DNA of 64,000 bases. Source: Cadophora sp. MPI-SDFR-AT-0126. Its lineage: Eukaryota; Ascomycota; Leotiomycetes; Helotiales; Ploettnerulaceae. Position numbers and translations under genes: made by a program. Positions within the stretch are counted from its first letter, which is position 1. Each line of letters starts with the position of its first letter. Under the pieces are notes generated by a model that saw only the letters and a list, made by a program, of their open reading frames with translations, was not told where the DNA came from and ran no database searches. The stretch is from the NCBI GenBank assembly GCA_020747065.1, contig JAGMVK010000018.1:310001-374000 (forward strand), written 5' to 3'. Shown here one piece after another: positions 46,001-58,455 of the stretch.

Positions 46001-48700
46001 CTTAATCTAATAGGTATTACAACTATTATACCGATGGATAGCTAAATCTCTTATATAGCTAGCGAATCTCTATCTTTATTAAGTAGTACTTATTAATAGT
46101 ATTATTCGAAGAATCGATAAGTTAATGATTTTAGTCTAAGAGTAGCTATAGATAATTATCTTTTCATATAATTAAGTACTTCTTATTACCTTGAACTAAT
46201 ATATTCTATATATTATTATAGTATACCCTTATCTTATCTATTTATTATAAGTATAGTAGGAATAGTATATCTGTATCTATAATATAGAAATCTAAAATTC
46301 TAATTAGAGTATCTACTATAGCGATTCTAAGGGAAAGTCGTGAACTTACTCTGAATTTAATCCGACTCTTACTTAACTCACTAGTATTATATTTAATATT
46401 TCGAATCTATTATAACATACGTAATTAATTAAGACCTTTAATGTTTTTATTAGAAGCGCCTGTATTAATAAGAAGACCTTAGAAGAAATAGTCTATCTAT
46501 TAAGTTATATAAGCCTTATTTTCTAGAGGTTTTTAAATTCAGCTTTCTAGGATATAGGTAGCTTTCTTCTCTTTAAGTTATTCTATTACTTCTCGCGTAT
46601 TATATATTACCTTACTAGCACTAAATATAGTTATAAAGTTAGCTAATCTATTACTATATCCGCTATTCGAATCTATAGAGGTTTTATTAATCCCGGAAGA
46701 AGTATCTTAGTTATTAGGGTTATCTGGGTTATCTCTTCCTAACTAATTCTGAATATCCCTTAAACTCGATCCGACTCCCTTTATATATACTAAGTAAGCT
46801 TAAAATAATACCTCTATAGGTTTTATACCTTTAGCTTTTCATGTAATAAAGTATCGCGCTTTAGAAGCTGCCTGCTCCTTATTAGAATAGCAGCTACTAT
46901 AGTAGTCTATCTTTTTACAGATAATACACCCTATATAACTTAGCTTAAGCTTGAATATAGTTCTATGTTTATTACCTACGGAAAACTTTATCCTTTGGTC
47001 CGAGTAGTAGGCCGTTCTATTTATAACGTAGGCACAGTATTAACTCAGTCCTAAATTAGTATACTTATTGACTTATAATCCCGGCTTATGAGTTATTTCT
47101 ACGCTTAGAGCTATACGAAGACTATCTATTAATATAGGGAAAGTTAGTAGTGCTTAAAACAGTACTATCTTAAAAAGTAAATTACTTAAAACTCCCTGTA
47201 TAAGTTTATCGTGTAAAGTTTTATTATTCCGTATATTATTATCTTTGAGACTAAGTTAGATGCTCTGCAGCTCTCTAGTAAAGTTCTTTAACTAGACTAG
47301 AATTAGCTTACCCTTCTAGTAAAGTTTAGCTTAAAATAATAAGAAGGTTAAGTTAAACTATCGGCTAGGGAATTAGTTAGCTCTCTCTTCTATCTTGAAA
47401 TTAGTACGTATTACTTTAATAAGTTCGTTAAAGTTGTACCCTTTATTCTGAAAGTACTAGTAATAGTACGTAGATACTCTGTCCCGGAGTATCATCGGAA
47501 ATACCCGGTGCTAAATATTATAATTAATACCTGCTTTCTAATAGAAGTCGGTAAAGATATATAGTTTCTTATCTAAGTAGTCTTTAGACTTACTATACTA
47601 AAGCTCTTTGGTATATATCTTACTAAGGTTTACTAGTAATTTCAATTAATTCTATATTAGTGTTTCTATAATATACTAAAGTAGCTATATCTGTTCTATA
47701 TATAGTTCGATTATTCTTAGTACTATAAATAGGGGTAAAGATCTATCCTATAAGTGCACTTCTGGAATTAGTATAGGGTTTAGTAATAAGTTCCTATTTA
47801 ATCTTCACTTTAGCGCTATATTCAGGGATTCTCTTCTAAGGGTAAATAAGAACTCTCTCTTTATACGAACTAGTAGTATCGCGGCGTATAAATCGTTATC
47901 TGAAATAATAATCCTTATATAAATAGAGGTCATAAGATAGTCTAAAATCTGAGACACTTTAGCTCTTAGGAAATTACTCCTTAACGGAATATATTAGTAT
48001 AATCCCTCTTCCTTATCTAAAGGAGTTAATTTAGCAGAATTAATTACTATAATTAGCCTATTACATTAAGATAGTAGTAGTATTCCTTAATAAAGTGTTT
48101 AAGTAATCGAAGCTATTACTTAGCAAGGGTTCTAAATATAGTCCGGTACTATATCAGGAGCGTTCTGAATCTGTAACTCCAGCTGTTCTTTCGGCTAAAA
48201 GTTAGTTTCAGCTTAAGCTATTTAAGCGAGTATAACTATAATTAGTATCTTATCCTTCTATACGAACACGCTATTTACTCGTAACATATTACGTAGGTAT
48301 ATTTATTCCACTTTCTTAATGCGAGCAAAGTAGCTTAGAGACTAATTTCCGAAATATTCCTAAAAGTCTAGGAATAGGAATTCGCCCTTAGAATAGCTAT
48401 CGCAGAAGTTCTTTTAAAACTCCTATAAGAGCTTTATAGTATTATCTAGTAGCGTTTCTACTAGTCGCGGTCCTAACTATATTACTACTGCTTCCGCCTC
48501 TACTCTTATAATTATCTCTTCCTCTCTCTTACCCTAATTCGAAGTAACTAGTATTTCTTCAGCTATAATTCATACCTAATTCGGTAGTATTCTAGAACTA
48601 ATACTTAATTTTTACTTAGAATCTCCTTAGCTGAAGTTAAGTAATTAACTTAACGATTATTAAAGAGGAATTATTACTATTATTATATATACTACTGTAT
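43100..48700 (-). pseudogene. Gag–pol relic of copia element B (approximate limits)
   Basis: One part stays open: 43,610–43,407 (67 codons) reads YTDSLSLYKYIIKLSTIKEK and KELTEIR, the C-terminal RNase H block of fungal copia elements. A zinc-knuckle-like CIICKKIDYYSS is encoded at ~46,928–46,893. All else is broken by RIP stops. Limits are estimates from the LTR and antisense-gene positions. Confidence 0.7.
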
Positions 48701-48864
48701 AAGATTTATAATTTAAACGTAATACTAGTCTCCTCCTACTGAATCGTTAATCGTTGATTTAAGTTTAAAGATAGCCTGAAAAGTATAGCTAAGTACTTAA
48801 TATTCAGTCGCTACTTATCCTGCTATAACCTATCTGTCTATAGTTCGTATTAACTACTGATTAG

Positions 48865-49081
48865 TATCGGTTTAATACTGAATATAAGCTAAGAATTAAA
48901 TGTAAATATCATGTATATATATATTAAGCTTAATAGTATAGAAAATCTGTGTTTCTTCTAAGAGAGCATAGGAGATACTAGACTATATACTACCTCCTGA
49001 AACACTACCGAATTACCCCCGTAAGTGGTCCTACCCCCTATTCTAGCTAAGACATGCTTTGGATAGGCCTGCGGACCAACA
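48865..49081 (-). repeat. 5' LTR of element B
   Basis: 217 bp, starts TATCGG (RIPed TGTCGG) and ends GGACCAACA; followed by the TSD GTAAT. Confidence 0.87.
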
Positions 49082-49086
49082 GTAAT

Positions 49087-49116
49087 ACCCTGATTCTAAA
49101 TATACGCCTTATTACA
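49087..49116 (+). repeat. Repeat X, copy 1, right piece
   Basis: The 30 bp that complete copy 1 of X (ACCCTGATTCTAAATATACG then CCTTATTACA), equal to the end of copy 2 apart from RIP-type changes. Confidence 0.65.
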
Positions 49117-49563
49117 ATATACTATCTTAAATACCTTTAATCTTACTCTTAGTACTTTCCTTCTCTAATCCTTAATATACTTATATATTACCTCCTAATT
49201 ACTCCTAAGTATAATATTTCTTTATATTACTACTACTAGTAAACTCTATTTATAATAAGTAACTTAAGTATTAGATAAAGCCCTTAAGTTAGATACCTCT
49301 ATTATAGTAATAAACTTAAAGGGAATCGTATTATACTTATTAAGTAACTTAGATAGTATAGCTTATAAAGTAATAAAATCCTTATAAGAGTTAGCTAGAT
49401 CTCGCTATAAACTACTTTCTACTACTTTAAAAGACTCCTTATTATCTTATATAGTAATAAACTAAGGTAAAAGTATTTGTTAGATAATTATAATAAGACT
49501 AAAGAACTTATATAAGATCTTAAATAAAGTAATATATATATCTCCTTTACTATTATAAAGACC
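49117..49563. repeat. 447-bp spacer between the two X copies
   Basis: AT-rich, no recognisable coding trace. If X copies are LTRs, this is the whole interior of a miniature LTR element (TRIM-like, ~861 bp without B). Confidence 0.45.
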
Positions 49564-49770
49564 TAGTATAATATAAAACTAAGTAGATCACTAAACCTAG
49601 GAGTAAAATATAAGAAGCTACTTATAGCTGAAATTTAAAGTAGAAAAAGTCTTTAATTCTTCTAATTTTATAAGTAAAAGAAAGCTCTTATAAGTAGAGA
49701 GAGCTTACTAAGGTTTATAACTAAGGTTACTTAAGGTAATACCTTAATTCTAAATATATACTTTATTATA
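49564..49770 (+). repeat. Repeat X, copy 2 (207 bp)
   Basis: Full-length direct repeat of the interrupted copy 1. Both copies are preceded by ATTATAAAGACC, which could mean that the repeat starts 12 bp earlier or is not an LTR. Confidence 0.65.
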
Positions 49771-50009
49771 TCTGTCTTAATTAAGTTTAGTAGTTGCCTT
49801 AAACTATAATTCTTAGCTATACTACTATAAGGGGAGGATTATAAAGTAAGTATATTTAGTACAAGAAAGAAAGAAAAAGAGTAAAAGAAAAAGAAAAAGA
49901 TAACTCTACTTTTCTTTATACTATAATATCACTTTTAAAAAGAAATTAAACTTTATTATTACTTTATTTTTATTTTTTAATATATAACTTAATTTTACTT
50001 ATAATCTAA
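49771..50009. repeat. AT-rich debris between X and element C
   Basis: No coding trace. An A/G-rich stretch (~49,861–49,905) is present. It ends in the TSD of C, TCTAA. Confidence 0.4.
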
Positions 50010-50204
50010 TGTTAAACGCGCTCTGTCAGAAGTTGTATCTGGTCTAGTGTATACTTAGTAAGTATACTATATATATATAATATACTCTCAGGCCCTCCCT
50101 TAAGGAGGTAACGCTCTTTTAAATATATCTTTTTATACCACACTTTTACCCTAATTAGGAGATCTTATCTCTTTAACCTAGCTTACTCGCACTACTATAC
50201 GATA
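50010..50204 (+). repeat. 5' LTR of element C
   Basis: 195 bp, direct copy of 58,261–58,455, more heavily RIPed (ends ACGATA in place of ACGACA). Confidence 0.9.
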
Positions 50205-50349
50205 ATTAAGAGCTATATTCTGTCTTATTATCTACTTAGTATAAACGCAGTTTATAGCTTTAATTAAGCTATTAAAAGAAGACTCTCCTAATTATCCTTT
50301 TAATCTATAATCTTTCTATTACTATATTCCTTATAAATAATTCCGACTC

Positions 50350-53300
50350 TAGAAAAGCACTTAGCTCTAACACTATCTACTTAAAGCTAGAGGATTTCCC
50401 TACCTAGTTCGAGCATTTAACTCTTAGCGCTAATATCCTTAGACTATAGTCGTTTATTAATCTAAATACTCTAGACGCTCTATCGCTATCTTAAATTATT
50501 AATAAAACGCCTTGAACTATAGAGTAAATCGCTAAGGATCAGAATACTTACTTACTTTAATCTTATAATATAGATTATAGAGAATACTTAAAGAATCTTA
50601 AAGTATAAGTAGAAAGATCCTTATTAACTCTAAATAGCTCTTAGAGTAATACTCCTAAAACTAAGACGTGATCCTAGATATAAATAGTAAGAAGACTATC
50701 TTTACTAGATTATATACCTAGAGCTCTACGTAAACCTAAGATTATTAAAAGCTCTAATTACGAATCTATAGCTAAATTAGAATCTGAGCTTTAGAAAATA
50801 AATATTTCTATCTAGTAACCCCGGATAATATAGTACTAAAAGCTCTACAAATAGATTAAGAAAACTATAGTAAAGTAGTACTTTAAGATTACGAATACAA
50901 AGATTATTTTAAGCGGAGATTTTAATATCTAAGCCTTACTATAAGTATTAAAACGTATCCTTAACTAAACTAAGATAATAATCTAGTTAATAATAAAGAG
51001 TAAGTACCGAGCTTCCCTTAAAGTAGCTAATAGAGCCAGGACTAATCTTAAAACATAGATTATATCTTACTAAGAGCTCATTCGTAAGGGTATCTTATAC
51101 TATATTCTAGAAGTCGATAGAGCTCTTAGTATCACTGATTTCCTAATCGCTATAAGTAACTTCGATTATACATAGTCTTATAAATACTTCCTTAGCTTTA
51201 AAGAGACCGATAATCTTAGAAGCCTATAGCTATATACTCTTATATAGCTCGTAAGACTCTTTTATACTAAGGAAGTAGATATTTAATATCGCGAGCTTAT
51301 AAATAGAAAGGGAAAGAGACACGGATATTTTACTACTCTTAGCGGAAGGAGTAGTAACGCTAGTATTAATATAATAATAGCTCCAGAGCCTAGGAGTACT
51401 AGTAGAAATAATATAGCAGGAAATAAGTGTCTATACTTAAAGGATCGCATATATAATTAGGCTCTAAAGGACTGCGTAAAGCTCTAGCTTATAATCTATA
51501 GTAAAACCTTCTCTTATATAGGAAAGAGAAAGCCTTTTATATCAGATACAGCTACTAAAGAGATCCGCCATTACTTTATTACTAGTAAATAGAGAATACT
51601 AAGATTAAATTTTAGTAAGGGATCTAATAAAGCGTTACTACTAAGTATAGAAAGCGCTCTTAAGAAATAGGAATCTAACGAAGCTTAAGGAAAATTAAAA
51701 GGAGTATTCCCTAGAAACCTAATAGATAAGAGTAAGATATCTTCTAGTAATTTCATTATAATACTTCTAAGCTTAAATAAAGCTTTCTAGCCCGGAATCT
51801 ACTCTACTTAGGGATCACATGAATATTACTCTCTATCTATAAGTATATTACTTAATAACTATAGAGCTATGAACCTTATTAACAATATATCCTTATTAGA
51901 GCCTAGTATATTCGTTAAGGTAGGTTTATAAGATACTATTAAGTGTAGAAGCTCTTAGTTACTAATTATTAGATATAGAACACGTATTCTAAAAGACGTT
52001 CTTTAAGGCCTAGATAGAAAGACCTTTAATCTTACGCTTACTAAGGTAGCTATTATTAAAGGCTTTCATATAAATATTATCTCAGAAGCTCGCTTATAGA
52101 ATATTAGATTATAATACTACGGAATAGATTATATACTACGCTAGTGTAATAATACTTAGCCTATAAGTAATTACTTAGTTATTCGAAAGCTTATTCGCGA
52201 GTTTAATCTTATATTCTTTAAATATAATAAGTGTTCAAACTATTCGTTAAACTTAAGTAAGATCTTATATAGTGAAGTAAGTATTATTACATTTTCTAGT
52301 ACTAGCTACTAAAGGCTACGCGCTTTCTATTTATCACGCGATTATAATATAACCCGCTTAAGTACAGAAAAGTTATAGTATCTATAGACTAGGTACTTAG
52401 GTCTAGATACTCTTTAAAAGTTAGTAGGAGCTTCTAGGGGTATAAGATTCTCTGATATCGTTAGATATTTGAAGTATAAGTAATACGCGCTAGCTTATGC
52501 CTTATAAGTTATATCTCGCTATCTAAATAAGTAATAATTAGTAAGGCTATTCTAGAGGATTAGTTGAGATCTGTTTAACTTCTTAGTTTACCTTGGAAAC
52601 TACTCCTAGCTCCTTATACTTAAATGTAAGTATAGCGGACTACTTATTAGCTATATACTCCAGTTAAAAACACATGACAAGGTATTTAAATATATTAAGA
52701 GCTTTAAATATTAAGTATAGACTCAGTTTAGACTTTCAATCTATAAATTCAAGTATAACTAAGAAAAAGTAGTTATTACTATCCAGGGATTCATAAGATA
52801 TAAGATATAAGCAGATAAGCTTAGTATTAAGCTTAAGATCTCGCTAACCGTAACTTATAAACCGAATAATACAGTAGAATAAGCTAGCTAAGAGGTAATT
52901 ACGAGGGGTATTAAAATATAGCTATCTACAAATCTTCCCGAGGAACTTGGACTTGAATATACGCTAGTAAGTATCTATTTATATAATAGATACCTAAATC
53001 GTATATAAAATTGAAGATTACTACTTAAAATAAATAATCAGTAGTTCCGTAACTACTTTTAATAGTATAATCCTGCGATTATTATAAGACTAATAGTAGA
53101 TTTTAAACCTAACTAGAATAGGATCTACGTCTTTAGATATAAGGTATATCTATTAATAGTAGAATAAGCACTTAAATAAGAAAAGAGAGCGTTTAAAGTT
53201 AAACCTCGTACGTATATCAGCTATCTTATAAGTTTCCGCGCTTCTAATATCTATAAGATCTAGGTACTATAACTTAATTAAATTATTATCACGCGAAACA

Positions 53301-55960
53301 TTCGCTTCAACGAAGAGAGCTTTTACATCTCTAAAGAAGAGAAAGCAGAGATCTCCATAAAAGAAGCTCAATCTCTTATAGAGCTTCTATAAGATAAAGA
53401 AGTAATTAGATATATCTCTAGCCTTATAAAAGGCGTTTCAGAAGATATACTAAATAAGCGTATAGTTACTTCAGATAAAGGGATTCCACTTAATCTAAGG
53501 GAAGAGTAAACGTAGGAAGCTCGACCTGAAATCATTACTAATAAGAGTCAGAACTCAGGGGTAAAAGATCATACCGGAAATTTAAGTACTATAATTAGAC
53601 TTCTAACTCCAGGAGCTACGCCTGAACTAGAAAGTATACCTAGCTAAGGTAGTAAGTAGTTATTACAGAGCGTATTAAATCCAGGACCTACGTTAAGTAT
53701 AGCGCAAGGTTTAGTAGGAGCGGACCAGAGGGAATATAAGTAAGTCCTAGATTCGGTAATAAGTATATAGTAAGACTAAGCGCAGAGTCTGCCTTATTCT
53801 TTAATAATCAAGGTTTAAATTCCGATTAGGCCTCCTCTAATAGTAACCGCAGGACTAGGATCAGTACTAGTACTATCGAGAGCTCTAAGTAAGCGTTAAG
53901 ATATTAGAATAATAGACGCACTTAGAGTAATAAGAGCAATAACACGCTTATAGACGTTAAACTTAATAGGTGATCTACTAAGTAAACTACCTAACTTAAA
54001 CACTAAAGCTAAAAGCGCTGGAAGTAAGCGAGTAAGTAGAAGAGGGCGTAGAAGAGGGTGTAGAAGAGGTAAACATAGTAGAGTGTTCGCGACGCTTACT
54101 ACTTTACTTTAGAAAGCGTAGAAGAGTTAGCTAAATATTAGTAGTAACTTAAAGCTCGGGAGTAATCCCTCTGAGAAAGTATATGGAAGTCTAGCAGATA
54201 AAGTAGATTAAATACTCGCTATATTTATACCTGATTAGTATATAATAGTAAAGGAGTAGGAGGAACTATAGAGGTCTACTTAGACAGTATATACAGTTAT
54301 TATAGCGGCTATTCAAGGAAGTCATCTAATACTAAGCAGGAAGATCCTACTTCCTAAAATTAAGGTTCAAGATCTACTACTAGAACCTAAGAGATAGAGT
54401 AATCTTAAGAATTACTTAATAAAGTAGTAGTTCATAGAGGATACGTATTTAGAAACAAGTAATATAGAAAAACAGGGATACTAGATACTAGAAGCATTTA
54501 ACTCAGAACTTATAAGCTCACTAGTTCCTCTAATATAGGTTTTTAAGTACAAAGTAAACGAGAATAGATATATTAGCAGATATTAATCACGTATTATTAT
54601 ACGTAGTAATCTCTAGAGTGAAAGTATAATCGTCTTAACCTATATAAGCACTCTCTCCTTAAAGTTATTCTGTATTACTATAGCGCTTATAGTAAAGTTT
54701 AATTTAGAGATTAAGTATTTTAACGTAATTAACACGTTTATTAATACACTTAGAGATATAGATAGTGAAACTATATATTACTATTTTCCCTCTAGATTCT
54801 AAAAGCCTGGGTTTATACTATAGGTAGATTAAGCGCTCTACGGAATAAGAGACTCTCTATACTTATGGTACAAGTATATAAGTAAAACCTTAACGAACTT
54901 AGGACTCTCTTTATACTTAGAGGAGCTCTATATATTCACAGACGCAGAGTATAAAATACTAGTCCTCTTTTACGTAGATAATATTTAAGTGCTTTATTAT
55001 TAAGATAATTAGAAGCTCAGAGAAAAGATTATTAAATAACTAAAGGAAGTATATAATATACACGATCTTAGAGATATTTAGCAGTTCTTAGGTATTAAGG
55101 TAGTCCGCGACAGAAAGCTTAAGACTATCTCCCTTATTTATAACTAATATATCGAAAAAATCGCGTCTAAGTTTAAGTTAATAGACAGAAAGTGCCTAAG
55201 CACACCGCTTCCACTTATTAATCTTCAGAAGAATTAAAGATAAGCTACTAAGAAGCAGATTAAGGCGTACTAAGAGCGTATAAGCTCAGTATTATACACT
55301 ACGATTATTACAAGACTAGACGTAGTATTCGCTACTATAGTACTCTTAAGATTTACAACGAATCTAAGCGCTAAGTACTTCACTACTATATATTAGCTAG
55401 TCCGTTACTTATATAGAACGCGCTTTCTAGGTATTATATATAGTGGAAAGTATAGGAGATCCTTAGTATACGCGTCTAACGCGTCTTTTACTAATAATAC
55501 TGAATTAAGACGATTATCCTAAGGGTATATGATTATGATATTTAGTAGTCCAGTGATCTAGAAAGCAGGACTATAAGCTATAGTAATAACTTTAACTACT
55601 AAAGCTGAAACTCTATTATTAGAGTATATAAGTAAAGAAGTTATAACTCTATAAAGATTCTTTTAAGATCTGGCGTTAGATATTAGTAAGATTTAGGAGA
55701 TCTTCTATAATAATTAGTAAATAATTAGACTTATTATAAGTGAAAATAAGAGAATCTTAATAAAGCTTCGCTATATAGATATTTAAAATATATAATTAAA
55801 GTAAGAGTATACTTGAGGATTATTTAAGGTTATATACATTCTAATAGCTAATATACCTACTAATAGACTCACGAAGAATCTATCTCGCTAGAAATTCAAG
55901 TACTTTAGAGCTCTTTTAAACTTTAAGGATCATAGATCTAAAGTAGAAGAGCTTTAATTA
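50350..55960 (+). pseudogene. Gag–pol relic of copia element C (approximate limits)
   Basis: The RT catalytic block is at 54,971–54,982 (YVDD as YVDN, in VLFYVDNI). The RNase H block is near 55,475–55,650 (SNASFTNNTELRRLS, then TTKAETLLLEYISKE). This order and the YVDD form are copia-type. Gag and integrase parts must lie upstream but are too mutated for me to delimit. RIP stops are everywhere. Confidence 0.75.
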
Positions 55961-56299
55961 TACTTATTTAAAAGTTATATTTAAAAAAGGAGTATATAAA
56001 CTTTTCATTTATACTTTAAATAAAGAGGATTATTCTAGTAAATACCCTAAAGATCTAGGGAAACCTAGTGAAGCTTAGCTGAAATCTAGTAAAGCTTAGC
56101 GAGAATTCCCTAAACTAACGTAAAGATCTAATGTAAAGCTTAATGAAATCCTATAAACTAGCGCAAAGATCTAGGTAAATCCTTTGAAAATCCTATAAAC
56201 TATCTTACGATCCTACTAAATCCTACTCACTAGCTTATTATTAATCTTATAATATCCGTAAAAGCTTATATAAGTTCCTTACGCTTTAGTCTACCTAAT

Positions 56300-57580
56300 C
56301 TACTTCTATTATCCTTATTATTATCTTAGCGTTTTAGTAGCTTCTTCACTACTTATATAAGCTCCTCTATAAATATATTATTATTATTACTCCTATCCGA
56401 AAGCTTCAAATCGTCTAACGTAATACGAAGCGCTATATAATATTTCTTAATTTCCTACTTAAGAATTAGTAGTATAATCGTAGAAATAAAATAAAGAACT
56501 CACAGAAGAAGACGTATTTTAATTAAGTATATTAATTAAATAACAAGCTAGAGATAAGATACGAGGTAGAGTAGGAGAGTAAGTATAGCTAGAAGCGCAG
56601 TTATAATAACAGCTACTAGTAGTAGTAATATTAGCGTAGTAGTAACTACGATCTCCCTTCCTAGATATAGTAAATCGTACGCACTTTAAGTATAGATTAG
56701 TAAACTCCTTTCCTATTTATATTATTAGTATATATTAAAATAAGTAATTATATTAAGTATAAAAAGAATAAGCGTGAACTTACTGTATTATCTTTTAACT
56801 AGAGATTTCGTATACTTAGTAGTAGTCTTAAGAGTTAATTTAGCGAGCTTAAAGGGAATAGGATCAGTGTTATAAGAGGTTTCTAGTATAGTAGTAGTAC
56901 GCTTCTTTCCAGCCTTACGCTTAAGTATAAGAGATAGATCTTCTTAGACTTGAAAACGATTAGATATACGCTTAGGAAGTAATAGTAAAGGGCGCGTATA
57001 AGTAAGAAGAGTAATAGTATTACTATTATCAGAGCTAGAAAAATTAGTAAAATCACTGTTATTATCCTAGATAAAAGGATTATTATTATTATTATCGGAG
57101 TACTTGTTCTTACTAGACTACTTGTTCTAGCTAGAAGACTTATTCTAGGTAGAAGACTTATTTTAGCTAGATAGTACTATATTAGAACACTTAGGGCTAG
57201 TAGAAATCTAATTAACTGATCTAATATCAGATCTACTAGTAGATTATATATTAGAGGTATTATTATAAGAAGACGAAGATCTAGTAATAAGCTTAGGCTC
57301 GCTCTTATCTTTATTATTATTCTAAGTATATATTAGTATATAAGCTTTAAATAATCGTAACTAAAGATAAATATAAGTATTTAAAAAAGAAATGAACTTA
57401 CTTAGACTACTTTATAAGCCTAACTTATATTACCTGAATTAATAACTTACTCTCTTATACGATACGTGAGTTTAGTAACTCTACGATTACAGTGAATAGG
57501 AGATCGTAAAGGAGTTTTAGGAGGTATCTTAGAGTAGTTTAAGGCTATAGCGATCTTTCTATATGAATTCAAAGAAGAAA
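56300..57580 (-). pseudogene. Antisense accessory ORF relic in element C, Ser/Asn-rich, unlike that of A/B
   Basis: The reverse strand carries coding-like segments broken by RIP stops: SKIPPKTPLRSPIHCNRRVT with KLTYRIRE (~57,540–57,450, then a GTAATATAAG donor), a Ser/Asn-rich stretch with tandem NKSSS/NKSST-type repeats (~57,190–57,090), RPLLLLPKRISNRFQV, and LILKRKAGKKRTTT with PFKLAKLTLKTTTKYTKS (~56,930–56,800). The basic blocks suggest a nuclear protein (inference). No similarity to the Cys-rich A/B protein was seen. Ends are approximate. Confidence 0.55.
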
Positions 57581-58260
57581 AATAAGAGGAAAGGTGTAGG
57601 ATATAAAGGGCTATATAGTATATTAAAAGCTTAAAGGTTCAGAAGTATAGAAAAATTTAGGGTTAATATACCCTAAGAAGGTATATAATCACCTAGGGAA
57701 TACGTAATTACCTACTAATATATAGCTAATTAGAGCGCGCTATTATACGCTGTTTACTGATTTACTTCCGACTTTTAGCGTACCTTCCTAAAAGATTACT
57801 AATTCACTTCGCCTCTACTAATTAATACTTGTCCTAATTCAGCTACCTATATTTAGTAACCGCAGAGCCTCACTTAAATTCAACGATAACTACTTATCTA
57901 CACACTTCTTAATTCATATATAATTATAAACTAAATCACTCTATATAATCTTTAGAATTAAATCCTTTATTATTATTTTATTTATATTCTCTAACTAGAT
58001 TATTTCACGTGTATATTCGCGATATAAGGACGCGTTATATACTAGACTTACATGATCTTTATTTACTTATTTAATTATAATACATTTATTTATACTTCCC
58101 TTTATAACCTAAGTATATATATTATAAACGCATATTTATAATCGTCGTGCTTATCTAAGGAGTATATATATATATATAAAGTACTTACTACTTTAGACTT
58201 AATCTTTATTCGTGTAAATCTGATGGTAAGACTCTTAGACTTGAGCTTACTATAGAGGTG

Positions 58261-58455
58261 TATCGAACGCGCTCTATCAGAAGTTGCATCTGATCTAGTG
58301 TATACTTAGTAAGTATACTATATATATATAACATGCTCTTAGGCCCTCCCTTAAGGAGGTAACGCTCTTTTAAATATATCTTTTTATACCACACTTTTAC
58401 CCTAATCAGGAGATCTCATCTCTTTAACCCAGCCTACTCGCACCACTGCACGACA
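58261..58455 (+). repeat. 3' LTR of element C
   Basis: 195 bp; TATCGAACGCGC start (RIPed TG) and GCACGACA end. A 62-codon reverse ORF here is chance. Confidence 0.9.

Larger units (their letters stand above)
41427..49081 (-). mobile_element. RIPed Ty1/copia element B (7,655 bp), inserted in repeat X
   Basis: Direct 217-bp LTRs at 41427–41643 and 48865–49081 (TGTCGG...GGACCAACA). GTAAT at 41,422–41,426 is repeated at 49,082–49,086, a perfect 5-bp TSD. Pol signatures are on the reverse strand: RNase H near the left LTR (43,407–43,610) and a zinc-knuckle-like C-x2-C far from it (46,917–46,928). Thus the left LTR is the 3' LTR and the order is gag–integrase–RT–RNase H, copia-type. An antisense accessory gene lies between RNase H and the 3' LTR. 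Heavily RIPed. Confidence 0.85.
50010..58455 (+). mobile_element. RIPed Ty1/copia element C (8,446 bp), TSD TCTAA
   Basis: Direct 195-bp LTRs at 50010–50204 and 58261–58455 (consensus TGTCGAACGCGC...GCACGACA). TCTAA at 50,005–50,009 and 58,456–58,460 is a perfect duplication. Pol is on the forward strand with RT before RNase H. Between pol and the 3' LTR there are ~2.3 kb with an antisense ORF relic unlike that of A and B. Confidence 0.9.

Noticed and set aside
58206..58394. 62-codon reverse ORF in the 3' LTR of C
   Set aside because: Lies across an LTR; a chance open frame in AT-rich sequence.
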